From the NCBI GenBank assembly GCA_903907885.1, contig CAIVPY010000626.1:1-15303 (forward strand): 15,303 nt of DNA, given 5' to 3'. The notes beneath the pieces are model-generated. The model worked only from the letters and a program-made list of their open reading frames with translations. It ran no database searches and was not told the DNA's origin. This DNA is from an uncultured Bacteroidota bacterium. Its GTDB lineage: Bacteria; Bacteroidota; Bacteroidia; UKL13-3. Within the stretch, counting starts at the first letter, position 1. Each line of letters starts with the position of its first letter. Positions 1 to 6,075 of the stretch are shown here, piece after piece. The translations under genes were made by a program, and so were the position numbers.

Positions 1-57
1 ACCCGTACTCCTAAGAAATATTCAAATAAGTTCATTATCGAAAAACGTAAGAAGTAA
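1..57 (+). CDS. rplB: 50S ribosomal protein L2 (uL2), C-terminal end only
   Basis: The window opens inside a gene. The first frame reads 18 residues ending in KFIIEKRKK and a TAA stop at 55-57. This matches the basic C-terminal tail of L2 (TRTPKKYSNKFI...), the 23S rRNA-binding protein needed for subunit association and peptidyl-transferase centre structure. The gene order supports it, since rplB directly precedes rpsS in S10 operons. Only the last 18 codons are visible, so the start, promoter and full length lie outside the window. Confidence 0.9.
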   Translation, partial: TRTPKKYSNKFIIEKRKK

Positions 58-66
58 TAAAATAAT

Positions 67-333
67 ATGGCTCGTTCGTTAATAAAAGGACCATTTGTTG
101 ACTACAAACTTGATAAAAAAGTTTTAGCAATGAGTGATGGAAAAAAGAAATCAGTAATCAAAACTTGGAGTCGCAGGTCGATGATAACTCCTGATTTCGT
201 AGGTCATACATTTGCAGTACATAATGGTAATAAATTTATCCCTGTATATGTAACTGAAAATATGGTAGGACACAAGTTAGGTGAGTTTGCTCCTACTCGT
301 ACATTTAAAACACACCCAGTAAAGAAAGATTAA
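67..333 (+). CDS. rpsS: 30S ribosomal protein S19 (uS19)
   Basis: S19 sits in the head of the 30S subunit, binds 16S rRNA with S13, and contacts the A-site tRNA region and inter-subunit bridges. The 88 residues match the usual length. The family core is intact: TWSRRSMITPDFVGHTFAVH at about 33-52, then FIPVYVTENMVGHKLGEFA at 57-75, then PTRTF at 76-80. The start ATG is 9 bases after the rplB stop and has no Shine-Dalgarno sequence, only an A/T-rich leader, as is usual in Bacteroidota. It lies between rplB and rplV, the normal S10 order. Nothing odd is seen. Confidence 0.97.
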   Translation: MARSLIKGPFVDYKLDKKVLAMSDGKKKSVIKTWSRRSMITPDFVGHTFAVHNGNKFIPVYVTENMVGHKLGEFAPTRTFKTHPVKKD

Positions 334-338
334 TATAG

Positions 339-725
339 ATGGAAGCAGTTGCTAAATTAAATAATTGTCCTACTTCACCACGTAAAATGAGGCTGTTAGC
401 TGATTTGATTCGCGGTAAAAAGGTTGAAGAAGCATATAATATTTTACGCTTTAATGCTAAGATTGATTATGCCATCAGACTTGAAAAGTTATTGCGTAGT
501 GCGATAGCAAATTGGGAGCAAAAAAACGAAGGTAAACGCTACGAAGAGAGTGGACTTATCGTTAAAACAATATTTGTTGATGGTGGACCTATGATGAAAA
601 GAATATTGCCAGCTCCACAAGGACGTGCGCACCGTATTCGCAAACGTTCAAACCATGTAACATTGGTTGTTGATACTGCCGCAGTAGTAGAAAATAAAGT
701 TGTAACTAATAATGAAAACGCATAA
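339..725 (+). CDS. rplV: 50S ribosomal protein L22 (uL22)
   Basis: L22 binds several 23S rRNA domains, and its long beta-hairpin lines the nascent-peptide exit tunnel; changes there affect macrolide response in other bacteria. The 128 residues include the N-terminal helices (SPRKMRLLADLIRGKKVEEA at about 13-32). The tunnel hairpin follows at about 80-105 (VDGGPMMKRILPAPQGRAHR), and the conserved Arg/His end at 103-107. Residues 113-128 are a non-conserved tail rich in V, N and E that lengthens the protein slightly beyond the ~110-residue form. It starts 5 bases after rpsS without a Shine-Dalgarno sequence and lies 4 bases before rpsC, so co-translation is likely. Confidence 0.97.
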   Translation: MEAVAKLNNCPTSPRKMRLLADLIRGKKVEEAYNILRFNAKIDYAIRLEKLLRSAIANWEQKNEGKRYEESGLIVKTIFVDGGPMMKRILPAPQGRAHRIRKRSNHVTLVVDTAAVVENKVVTNNENA

Positions 726-729
726 ATAA

Positions 730-1530
730 ATGGGACAAAAGATTAATCCTATAGCATTCCGTTTAGGTGTCATTCGTGGATGGGAATCTAATTGGTATGG
801 AGGCAAAAACTTTTCAGAAAAACTGATAGAAGATGAGAAAATCCGTAAATACTTACGTACTCGTATTCAAAAAGGTGGTATCTCAAAAATAGTTATTGAG
901 CGTACAATAAAACGTATCATTATCACCATTCACACATCACGTCCGGGTATCGTTATAGGTAAAGCGGGTAGTGAAGTTGATAAAATAAAAGAAGAAATTA
1001 AGAAGCTTACTAATAAAGATGTAGCAATTAATATCTTTGAAATTAAAAGACCTGAATTAGATGCTGTTTTGGTAGGTGAATCAATCGCTAATCAAATTGA
1101 AGCTCGTGTGTCATACAAAAGAGCAACTAAAGCGGCCATTTCAAATTCAATGAAAATGGGTGCTGAAGGAATCAAAGTGATGATTAGTGGTCGTTTGAAC
1201 GGAGCTGAGATGGCACGTTCTGAAACTTACAAGGAAGGAAGAACACCATTACATACCATTAGAGCAGATATCGATTATACTATTGCTGAAGCTTTAACTG
1301 TATATGGTAAAATAGGTATTAAAGTATGGATATGCCGTGGTGAAGTATATGGTAAACGTGATTTATCTCCTAACTTCGGAATGACAAACGATAGTAAACC
1401 TGGAGATAGAGGCGGAAGACCATCATCAAGACCAAGTGGAGATAGAAGAAACGACAGAGGCGATAGAGGTGGAGATAGAAAACGTAGTGGTGGACCAAAT
1501 GCTGGTGGTGGAGATAGAAGAAGAAAATAG
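730..1530 (+). CDS. rpsC: 30S ribosomal protein S3 (uS3) with Arg/Gly/Asp-rich tail
   Basis: S3 lies at the mRNA entry tunnel of the 30S subunit and contributes to mRNA unwinding. The 266 residues contain the N-terminal domain (MGQKINPIAFRLGVIRGW at 1-18) and the KH domain with its GKAG loop at 77-80. The C-terminal S3 domain follows, with SGRLNGAEMARSE at 153-165. The conserved fold ends near 218. Residues 221-266 form a low-complexity basic tail with five GDR and one NDR units between Gly, Ser, Pro and Arg, ending DRRRK. Extended S3 tails occur in Bacteroidota, but I infer rather than know a role in RNA contact. It starts 4 bases after rplV. Confidence 0.97.
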   Translation: MGQKINPIAFRLGVIRGWESNWYGGKNFSEKLIEDEKIRKYLRTRIQKGGISKIVIERTIKRIIITIHTSRPGIVIGKAGSEVDKIKEEIKKLTNKDVAINIFEIKRPELDAVLVGESIANQIEARVSYKRATKAAISNSMKMGAEGIKVMISGRLNGAEMARSETYKEGRTPLHTIRADIDYTIAEALTVYGKIGIKVWICRGEVYGKRDLSPNFGMTNDSKPGDRGGRPSSRPSGDRRNDRGDRGGDRKRSGGPNAGGGDRRRK

Positions 1531-1561
1531 TTTTTATAAATAAAATTTATAACCTGTAAAA

Positions 1562-1981
1562 ATGTTACAGCCAAAAAAAACAAAGTTTAGGAAACAACAA
1601 AAAGGAAGAGTGAAGGGCAATGCCTCTCGTGGATTCTCTGTAGAGTTCGGTTCATTTGGATTGAAAGCCTTGGATACATGTTTCCTTACATCAAAACAAT
1701 TAGAAGCAGCACGTGTAGCTTTAAATCGTTTCATGAAACGTGAAGGTCAAGTATGGATTCGTGTGTTCCCAGATAAACCAATGACCCGTAAACCTGCAGA
1801 GGTACGTATGGGTAAGGGTAAAGGAGCACCTGAGTTTTGGGTTGCAGTATGTAAGCCTGGTACCATCATCTTCGAAGCTGATGGAGTGCCACAGGCAACT
1901 GCCCAAGAAGCAATGAGATTAGCTTCACAAAAATTACCAGTAATTACAAAATTTGTTGTTAGACCTGATTACGCAGAATAA
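1562..1981 (+). CDS. rplP: 50S ribosomal protein L16 (uL16)
   Basis: L16 helps shape the A-tRNA binding site near the peptidyl-transferase centre. The 139 residues fit the family. They open with MLQPKKTKFRKQQKGR, carry the A-site loop DKPMTRKPAEVRMGKGKGAP at 71-90, and continue EFWVAVCKPG. Arg82 in VRMGKGKG aligns with the arginine that is hydroxylated in some bacteria; whether that happens here cannot be seen. The gap after rpsC is 31 bases, one of the larger ones in this run, and holds a small AT-rich palindrome. No Shine-Dalgarno sequence precedes the ATG. It overlaps nothing and is followed 2 bases later by rpmC. Confidence 0.97.
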   Translation: MLQPKKTKFRKQQKGRVKGNASRGFSVEFGSFGLKALDTCFLTSKQLEAARVALNRFMKREGQVWIRVFPDKPMTRKPAEVRMGKGKGAPEFWVAVCKPGTIIFEADGVPQATAQEAMRLASQKLPVITKFVVRPDYAE

Positions 1982-1983
1982 TT

Positions 1984-2184
1984 ATGACAAACGCAGAAAT
2001 ATTAGAATTGTCGGATAAGGAATTAACCGGAAGAATTAAAGAAGAAAGACTTGGTTTGACAAAAACTAAGTTGGGACATGCAGTGTCTCCACTTGACAAT
2101 CCAAAACAAATTAAAGATAATAGAAGGCTTATTGCTCGCTTGCTTACTGAAAAACGCAGAAGAGAATTGGTTAACGTTCAGTAA
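1984..2184 (+). CDS. rpmC: 50S ribosomal protein L29 (uL29)
   Basis: L29 is a small helical protein beside the exit-tunnel opening, near the docking site for trigger factor and SRP. The 66 residues show the expected two-helix pattern: an acidic N-terminal helix (AEILELSDKELTGRIKEERL at 4-23) and a basic C-terminal helix carrying the family motif DNRRLIARLLTEKRRREL at about 45-62. The start ATG lies only 2 bases after the rplP stop, which suggests translational coupling. rpsQ follows at once, the standard L16-L29-S17 order. Confidence 0.95.
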   Translation: MTNAEILELSDKELTGRIKEERLGLTKTKLGHAVSPLDNPKQIKDNRRLIARLLTEKRRRELVNVQ

Positions 2185-2196
2185 TATAAATTGAAA

Positions 2197-2466
2197 ATGG
2201 AAACACAAGCAATTGAAAGAAACTCACGTAAAGTGATATTAGGAAAAGTGGTTAGCAATAAAATGCAAAAAACCATAGTTGTATCAGTTGAACGTAAAGT
2301 GATGCATCCTAAATACGGGAAGTTTATTAAAATGACTTCTAAGTTTAAAGCTCATGACGAAAAAAATGAGTGTAATATCAACGATATCGTAAAGGTTATG
2401 GAAACGCGCCCTTTAAGTAAAGATAAACGTTGGAGATTAATCGAAATTGTAGAAAAAGCTAAGTAA
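2197..2466 (+). CDS. rpsQ: 30S ribosomal protein S17 (uS17)
   Basis: S17 is an OB-fold primary 16S rRNA-binding protein of the 30S body. I place the start at the ATG at 2197. An in-frame TTG two codons earlier (2191) would add only two residues and is less likely. The resulting 89 residues show the family core: RKVILGKVVSNKMQKTIVV near the N-terminus, then RKVMHPKYGKFIKMTSKFKA. After that come the conserved D-V/I-V-K-V-METRPLSKDKRWRL segment, and the end LIEIVEKAK. It lies 12 bases after rpmC with no Shine-Dalgarno sequence and 5 bases before rplN, at the usual junction of the S10 and spc clusters. Confidence 0.96.
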   Translation: METQAIERNSRKVILGKVVSNKMQKTIVVSVERKVMHPKYGKFIKMTSKFKAHDEKNECNINDIVKVMETRPLSKDKRWRLIEIVEKAK

Positions 2467-2471
2467 AAGAA

Positions 2472-2840
2472 ATGATACAACAGGAATCAAGATTAAAAGT
2501 AGCCGATAATAGCGGAGCACGCGAGGTATTATGTATCCGTGTACTTGGTGGAACAGGCAGAAGATACGCTTCTGTTGGCGATAAAATAGTAGTTACTGTG
2601 AAATCTGCAGCTCCATCAGGCACTGTAAAAAAAGGTTCAGTATCTAAAGCTGTTATCGTTAGAACTAAAAAAGAAGTTCGTAGACAAGATGGATCATACA
2701 TTCGTTTTGATGAAAACGCATGTGTATTATTAAACGCTCAAGATGAGCCTCGTGCAACACGTATATTTGGCCCTGTTGCTCGTGAATTAAGAGAAAAACA
2801 ATTTATGAAAATTGTATCATTAGCACCAGAGGTATTATAA
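2472..2840 (+). CDS. rplN: 50S ribosomal protein L14 (uL14)
   Basis: L14 binds 23S rRNA at the subunit interface, forms bridge B8 and is the docking point of the silencing factor RsfS. The 122 residues are the standard length. Conserved stretches include the N-terminal MIQQESRLKVADNSGAREVL, the middle SVSKAVIVRTKKEVRRQDGS, and the C-terminal RIFGPVARELREKQFMKIVS. In E. coli this gene is the first of the spc operon. Here it follows rpsQ after 5 bases with no promoter visible, so the S10 and spc clusters appear to be read together. Confidence 0.97.
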   Translation: MIQQESRLKVADNSGAREVLCIRVLGGTGRRYASVGDKIVVTVKSAAPSGTVKKGSVSKAVIVRTKKEVRRQDGSYIRFDENACVLLNAQDEPRATRIFGPVARELREKQFMKIVSLAPEVL

Positions 2841-2843
2841 GTT

Positions 2844-3182
2844 ATGGAAAGAAAAATTAACCAACAACAAAAGCTTCACGTTAAAAAAGGCGACATGGTA
2901 TTAGTGTTAGCTGGTGATGATAAAGGTAAAAAAGGCCGTATTGTTGAAGTTTTAAAAGCTGACGGAAGAGCTTTAGTTGAAGGCGTTAACATTGTTAGCC
3001 GCCACACAAAACCTAATGCACAAAATCAACAAGGCGGAATTATTAAAAAAGAAGCCCCTGTTCACATCTCGAACTTAAAAGTAGTAGATAAAGCAGGAAA
3101 TGCCACTCGTATTGGACGCAAAGTTGCTGACAATGGAAAATTGGCTAGATATTCAAAGAAAACAGGTGAATTTATTGACTAA
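2844..3182 (+). CDS. rplX: 50S ribosomal protein L24 (uL24)
   Basis: L24 is an early assembly protein of the 50S subunit, bound to the 5' part of 23S rRNA near the tunnel exit. The 112 residues contain the KOW motif at about 13-40 (VKKGDMVLVLAGDDKGKKGR...). The conserved GVNIVSRHTKP follows at 47-57, then GGIIKKEAPVHISNLKVVD. The first twelve residues (MERKINQQQKLH) are an extra polar segment before the KOW domain. The end is the family-typical RYSKKTGEFID. It starts 3 bases after rplN and precedes rplE by 5 bases. Confidence 0.96.
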   Translation: MERKINQQQKLHVKKGDMVLVLAGDDKGKKGRIVEVLKADGRALVEGVNIVSRHTKPNAQNQQGGIIKKEAPVHISNLKVVDKAGNATRIGRKVADNGKLARYSKKTGEFID

Positions 3183-3187
3183 GAATT

Positions 3188-3739
3188 ATGAGTACTTACA
3201 AACCAAGATTAAAAGATACATATAAAACGGCAGTTTTACCAGCGCTTCAAGAGAAGTTTGCTTATAAGAGTGTTATGCAAATACCTAAGATTGAAAAAAT
3301 ATGTATTAATCAAGGTGTTGGCGCAGCTGTTGCCGACAAAAAAATTGCAGATGTGGCTGTAAATGAGTTAACAACTATCACAGGACAAAAAGCTGTGAGT
3401 ACGAAATCTCGTAAAGCAATCTCTAATTTCAAATTAAGAGAAAATTTACCAATTGGAGCTCGCGTTACATTACGTGGCGACAAAATGTATGAATTTTTAG
3501 ATAGATTGATTTCAGTTGCATTGCCTCGTGTACGTGATTTCCAAGGATTGAATACCAAAGGTTTTGATGGAAGAGGAAACTACACCATGGGAGTTACAGA
3601 ACAAATCATATTTCCAGAGATGGTAATTGATAAAGTAAGTCGTATCAATGGAATGGATATTACTTTTGTTACTTCAGCTAAAACAGATGAAGAGTGTCAT
3701 GCACTTCTAAAAGAATTTGGATTACCGTTTAAGAAATAA
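3188..3739 (+). CDS. rplE: 50S ribosomal protein L5 (uL5)
   Basis: L5 carries 5S rRNA into the 50S central protuberance and touches P-site tRNA. The 183 residues are near the usual 179. They show MQIPKIEKICINQGVGAAV at 30-48, and the signature around 83-106 containing LRENLPIGARVTLRGDKMYE followed by FLDRLI. Later come RDFQGLNTKGFDGRGNY and the PEMVIDKV segment. The end, CHALLKEFGLPFKK, is typical. It begins 5 bases after rplX and is separated from rpsN by 19 bases. In E. coli the S8 repressor site lies near this gene; I could not recognise such a site here by eye. Confidence 0.97.
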   Translation: MSTYKPRLKDTYKTAVLPALQEKFAYKSVMQIPKIEKICINQGVGAAVADKKIADVAVNELTTITGQKAVSTKSRKAISNFKLRENLPIGARVTLRGDKMYEFLDRLISVALPRVRDFQGLNTKGFDGRGNYTMGVTEQIIFPEMVIDKVSRINGMDITFVTSAKTDEECHALLKEFGLPFKK

Positions 3740-3758
3740 TTAACTGAGAACAATATAA

Positions 3759-4028
3759 ATGGCAAAAGAATCAGTAAAAGCGCGTCAATTAAAGAGAGAA
3801 AAACTTGCTGCTAAATATGCAGTAAAACGCGAAGCTCTAAAAAAAGCAGGTGATGCTATCGGATTACAAAAATTACCTCGTAATGCATCTCCAGTTCGTT
3901 TGAAAAACCGCTGTAAGCTTACAGGTAGACCAAAAGGTTACATGAGCGATTTCGGAATTTGCCGTAATCAGTTCCGTGAACTTGCATCAATGGGAAAAAT
4001 ACCAGGTGTAACTAAGTCATCTTGGTAA
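3759..4028 (+). CDS. rpsN: 30S ribosomal protein S14 (uS14), long zinc-free form
   Basis: S14 assembles late into the 30S head. The 89-residue length marks the long form, against ~61 for the short zinc-binding form. The signature RNASPVRLKNRCKLTGRPKG is at 41-60 and FGICRNQFREL at 65-75. Of the four cysteines of the zinc form, only positions equivalent to C52 and C68 remain. The partner positions are Thr55 and Gln71, so no CxxC pair exists and zinc binding is not expected. It is the last gene before a 132-base gap holding a promoter, so it may end the upstream transcript or be read through. No terminator hairpin with a T-run is seen after it. Confidence 0.96.
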   Translation: MAKESVKARQLKREKLAAKYAVKREALKKAGDAIGLQKLPRNASPVRLKNRCKLTGRPKGYMSDFGICRNQFRELASMGKIPGVTKSSW

Positions 4029-4043
4029 GAATAAAAAAAACAA

Positions 4044-4074
4044 TTTGTGGGTAACATGAATATTATTATATTCG
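4044..4074 (+). promoter_or_regulatory. Bacteroidota-type promoter for rpsH-secY
   Basis: A -33 element TTTG at 4044-4047 is followed, after exactly 19 bases, by TATATTCG at 4067-4074. That matches TAnnTTTG with one substitution. The spacing and sequence fit the promoter read by the primary sigma factor of Bacteroidota. Transcription would begin near 4079-4082, giving a leader of about 80 bases before rpsH. The bases after the -7 element (GCAGCCCTTTTAA) nearly repeat those after the infA promoter. The call is by eye; a transcription start map would settle it. Confidence 0.72.
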
Positions 4075-4079
4075 CAGCC

Positions 4080-4160
4080 CTTTTAAAAATAAATAAGTAA
4101 TAACAACTTAATCAGAAAGAGTTCTCTTGGCTAACTACTGATGAGTATAAAATCAATATA
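4080..4160 (+). promoter_or_regulatory. rpsH 5' leader with short inverted repeats
   Basis: Between the predicted start of transcription and rpsH lie about 80 untranslated bases. Three small self-complementary pairs can be seen. TAAGT (4094-4098) pairs with ACTTA (4106-4110). ATCAG (4111-4115) pairs with CTGAT (4138-4142). Inside the latter, AAGAG (4117-4121) pairs with CTCTT (4124-4128). A six-codon mini-ORF (ATG at 4141) ends in a TAA whose last base is the A of the rpsH ATG. The leader could be a control site for S8, the product of the first gene, but no S8-binding core was recognised, so this is conjecture. Confidence 0.35.
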
Positions 4161-4559
4161 ATGACAGACCCAGTATCAGATTATCTAACAAGGTTGCGTA
4201 ATGCTATCAAAGCAAACCACCGCATCGTTGAAATTCCTGCATCAAAACTTAAGAAAGAAATTACAAGAGTTTTGTTTGAAAAAGGTTACATCTTAAACTA
4301 CAAATTCGAAGATGTTGAAAATCACCAAGGCACCATAAAAATTGCTTTAAAATACCATCCGGTAACAAAAACTCCAGCTATTAAAAAATTAGACAGGATT
4401 AGTCGTCCAGGTTTAAGAAGATATACAGGTGTTGACACAATGCCACGTGTTATTAACGGCTTAGGAGTAGCGGTTATTACTACCTCAAAAGGTGTAATGA
4501 CTGACAAAGAAGCACGTAAATTAAACGTAGGTGGTGAAGTTTTATGTTACGTTTATTAA
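4161..4559 (+). CDS. rpsH: 30S ribosomal protein S8 (uS8)
   Basis: S8 is a primary 16S rRNA-binding protein of the 30S platform and, in E. coli, the translational repressor of the spc operon. The 132 residues start with the family hallmark MTDPVSDYLTRLRNAIKANH, which fixes the start codon. The end is GLGVAVITTSKGVMTDKEAR followed by KLNVGGEVLCYVY, the C-terminal RNA-binding part. Unlike most genes here it is preceded by its own promoter and leader, and so heads a separate transcription unit. No Shine-Dalgarno sequence is present. rplF follows after 20 bases. Confidence 0.97.
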   Translation: MTDPVSDYLTRLRNAIKANHRIVEIPASKLKKEITRVLFEKGYILNYKFEDVENHQGTIKIALKYHPVTKTPAIKKLDRISRPGLRRYTGVDTMPRVINGLGVAVITTSKGVMTDKEARKLNVGGEVLCYVY

Positions 4560-4564
4560 TATTT

Positions 4565-4579
4565 AGGAGAGATTAGAAA
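4565..4579 (+). promoter_or_regulatory. Shine-Dalgarno-like ribosome binding site of rplF
   Basis: AGGAGAGATTAGAAA lies directly before the rplF ATG at 4580, with GGAG ending 10 bases upstream. Most other genes in this window have only A/T-rich leaders, so a purine motif complementary to the 16S 3' end stands out. The same 15 bases recur with one change before rplR. Confidence 0.6.
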
Positions 4580-5134
4580 ATGTCACGTATAGGAAAAGCA
4601 CCCATAAAATTACCAGCAGGCGTTGAACTTAAAGTTAGTACTGCTAACTTAGTTACTGTAAAAGGCCCTAAAGGCGAATTACATCAAGCAGTTGACTCAG
4701 ATATTAAAGTAGCGATTGAAGATGGAAACATCATATTGACTCGCCCTACTGAGCAAAAACGTCACAAAGCAATGCATGGTTTATACAGATCTTTAATTAA
4801 TAACATGGTAACTGGTGTTACTTTAGGTTATACCAAACGTCAAGAATTAGTTGGTGTGGGTTTTAAAGCTGCAAATGAAGGAAATGTATTAGACTTAATT
4901 CTTGGATACTCACATCATATTTATTTTGAAGTACCTAAAGAAATTACGGTTAAGACTGAACAAGAAAAAGGTAAAAATCCAATCATTACCTTAGAAAGTG
5001 CAGATAAACAATTAATAGGACAAGTTGCTGCTAAAATTCGCGCACTACGTGCTCCTGAGCCATATAAAGGTAAAGGTATCAAGTTTGTTGGTGAAGCTCT
5101 TAGAAGAAAAGCAGGTAAAACAGCATCTAAATAA
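4580..5134 (+). CDS. rplF: 50S ribosomal protein L6 (uL6)
   Basis: L6 lies near the factor-binding site of the 50S subunit, beside the sarcin-ricin loop and L7/L12 stalk base. The 184 residues are the usual length, with two tandem L6 domains. It opens MSRIGKAPIKLPAGVEL, shows VTVKGPKGELHQ in domain 1 and the MHGLYRSLINNMVTGVT helix. Domain 2 ends with the signature RAPEPYKGKGIKFVGEALRR followed by KAGKTASK. It is one of two genes here with a Shine-Dalgarno-like leader. The stop TAA at 5132-5134 overlaps the start of the rplR leader motif. Confidence 0.97.
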   Translation: MSRIGKAPIKLPAGVELKVSTANLVTVKGPKGELHQAVDSDIKVAIEDGNIILTRPTEQKRHKAMHGLYRSLINNMVTGVTLGYTKRQELVGVGFKAANEGNVLDLILGYSHHIYFEVPKEITVKTEQEKGKNPIITLESADKQLIGQVAAKIRALRAPEPYKGKGIKFVGEALRRKAGKTASK

Positions 5135-5148
5135 GGAGAAATTAGAAA
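5134..5148 (+). promoter_or_regulatory. Shine-Dalgarno-like ribosome binding site of rplR
   Basis: AGGAGAAATTAGAAA precedes the rplR ATG at 5150, with GGAG ending 11 bases upstream; the motif begins in the rplF stop codon (TAAGGAG). It matches the rplF leader at 14 of 15 bases. The spacing is slightly long for a classical site. Confidence 0.58.
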
Positions 5149-5149
5149 C

Positions 5150-5497
5150 ATGGCAGTTAGAAAAGAAGCTCGCAGAGCAAAACTTCGCAAAAAAATACGT
5201 AGCAAAATATCAGGAACAGCTACTAAACCACGTTTGTCTGTATTTCGCAGCAACAAGGCAATATACGCTCAGGTTATTGATGATACTAAAGGGACAACTA
5301 TTGTTTCTGCATCATCAACCACATTGAAAGATAAGTTAACTAAAGTAGAATCATCTACTATTGTTGGTAAAGCAATTGCTGAAAAAGCAATTAGCGCTGG
5401 AATTACTGAAGTAGTATTTGATAGAGGTGGGTATTTGTATCATGGTAGAATCAAAAGTTTAGCCGATGGTGCTCGCGAAGGAGGGTTAAAATTTTAA
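5150..5497 (+). CDS. rplR: 50S ribosomal protein L18 (uL18)
   Basis: L18 binds 5S rRNA together with L5 and anchors it in the central protuberance. The 115 residues match the family. A basic N-terminal tail (MAVRKEARRAKLRKKIRSKI) is followed by KPRLSVFRSNKAIYAQVIDD, the core strand and helix. Next is VGKAIAEKAISAGITEVVFD, then RGGYLYHGRIKSLADGAREG and the end GLKF. It sits between rplF and rpsE as in all spc operons. The gap to rpsE is 52 bases, longer than most here, and holds a 17-base palindrome. Confidence 0.97.
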   Translation: MAVRKEARRAKLRKKIRSKISGTATKPRLSVFRSNKAIYAQVIDDTKGTTIVSASSTTLKDKLTKVESSTIVGKAIAEKAISAGITEVVFDRGGYLYHGRIKSLADGAREGGLKF

Positions 5498-5509
5498 TAA
5501 ATAATATGT

Positions 5510-5526
5510 TTTACAAAATTTGTAAA
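5510..5526. repeat. 17-base AT-rich palindrome between rplR and rpsE
   Basis: TTTACAAA at 5510-5517 and TTTGTAAA at 5519-5526 are perfect inverted copies around one A. As RNA it would be a weak hairpin with no T-run after it, so it is unlikely to be a terminator. It could be a binding site for a dimeric regulator, or chance in AT-rich DNA. No promoter elements were convincing beside it. Confidence 0.4.
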
Positions 5527-5549
5527 TCATAACGACAAATAAAAAAGAT

Positions 5550-6071
5550 ATGTCAACAGCAAACGCAAAAACAGTAAAATCAAGCGATATAGAACTCAAA
5601 GAAAGAGTAGTATCCATCAATCGTGTTGCGAAAGTAACAAAGGGTGGACGTACTTTTAGTTTTTCAGCTCTTGTAGTTGTAGGAGATGGAAATGGTGTGG
5701 TTGGATACGGATTGGGAAAAGCAAATGAGGTAACCGATGCAATTAGCAAAGGTGTGGATGATGCGAAAAAGAATTTATTTAAAGTTCCTATTTTGAAAGG
5801 TACTGTACCTCATGATCAATTAGGAAAATATGGTGGAGGAAGAGTGTTTTTAAAACCAGCTGCTCACGGAACAGGTGTAATTGCCGGTGGTGCGATGCGT
5901 GCGGTTTTAGAAAGTGCGGGAGTTACAGACGTTTTAGCAAAATCTAAAGGTTCGTCAAACCCACATAACGTGGTAAAAGCAACTATTGACGCATTAATAA
6001 ATATGCGTGATGCTTATACCATAGCACAACAAAGAGGATTAAGTTTAAAAAGAGTATTTAACGGAGACTAA
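5550..6071 (+). CDS. rpsE: 30S ribosomal protein S5 (uS5)
   Basis: S5 lies at the mRNA entry side of the 30S subunit with S3 and S4 and affects decoding accuracy. The 173 residues hold the N-terminal double-stranded-RNA-binding-like domain with ELKERVVSINRVAKVTKGGR and the signature FSFSALVVVGDGNGVVGYGL. The C-terminal domain follows, with GTGVIAGGAMRAVLESAGV and the SSNPHNVVKATIDAL helix. A short polar N-terminal extension (MSTANAKTVKSSDI) precedes the core, as often seen in the phylum. No Shine-Dalgarno sequence is seen. rpmD follows 4 bases after the stop. Confidence 0.97.
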   Translation: MSTANAKTVKSSDIELKERVVSINRVAKVTKGGRTFSFSALVVVGDGNGVVGYGLGKANEVTDAISKGVDDAKKNLFKVPILKGTVPHDQLGKYGGGRVFLKPAAHGTGVIAGGAMRAVLESAGVTDVLAKSKGSSNPHNVVKATIDALINMRDAYTIAQQRGLSLKRVFNGD

Positions 6072-6075
6072 TCAG

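Noticed and set aside
1275..1583. Minus-strand 102-codon open frame opposite the end of rpsC
   Set aside because: Its Pro/Leu/Ser-rich product is the mirror of the Arg/Gly/Asp tail of S3; no family motif, and it overlaps a certain gene.
4056..4100. 14-codon ORF in the rpsN-rpsH gap
   Set aside because: Its start lies inside the promoter spacer, upstream of the likely transcription start, so it would not be transcribed from it.
5025..5327. + strand 100-codon frame spanning the rplF-rplR junction
   Set aside because: It is a shifted reading of two certain ribosomal genes and shows no domain.
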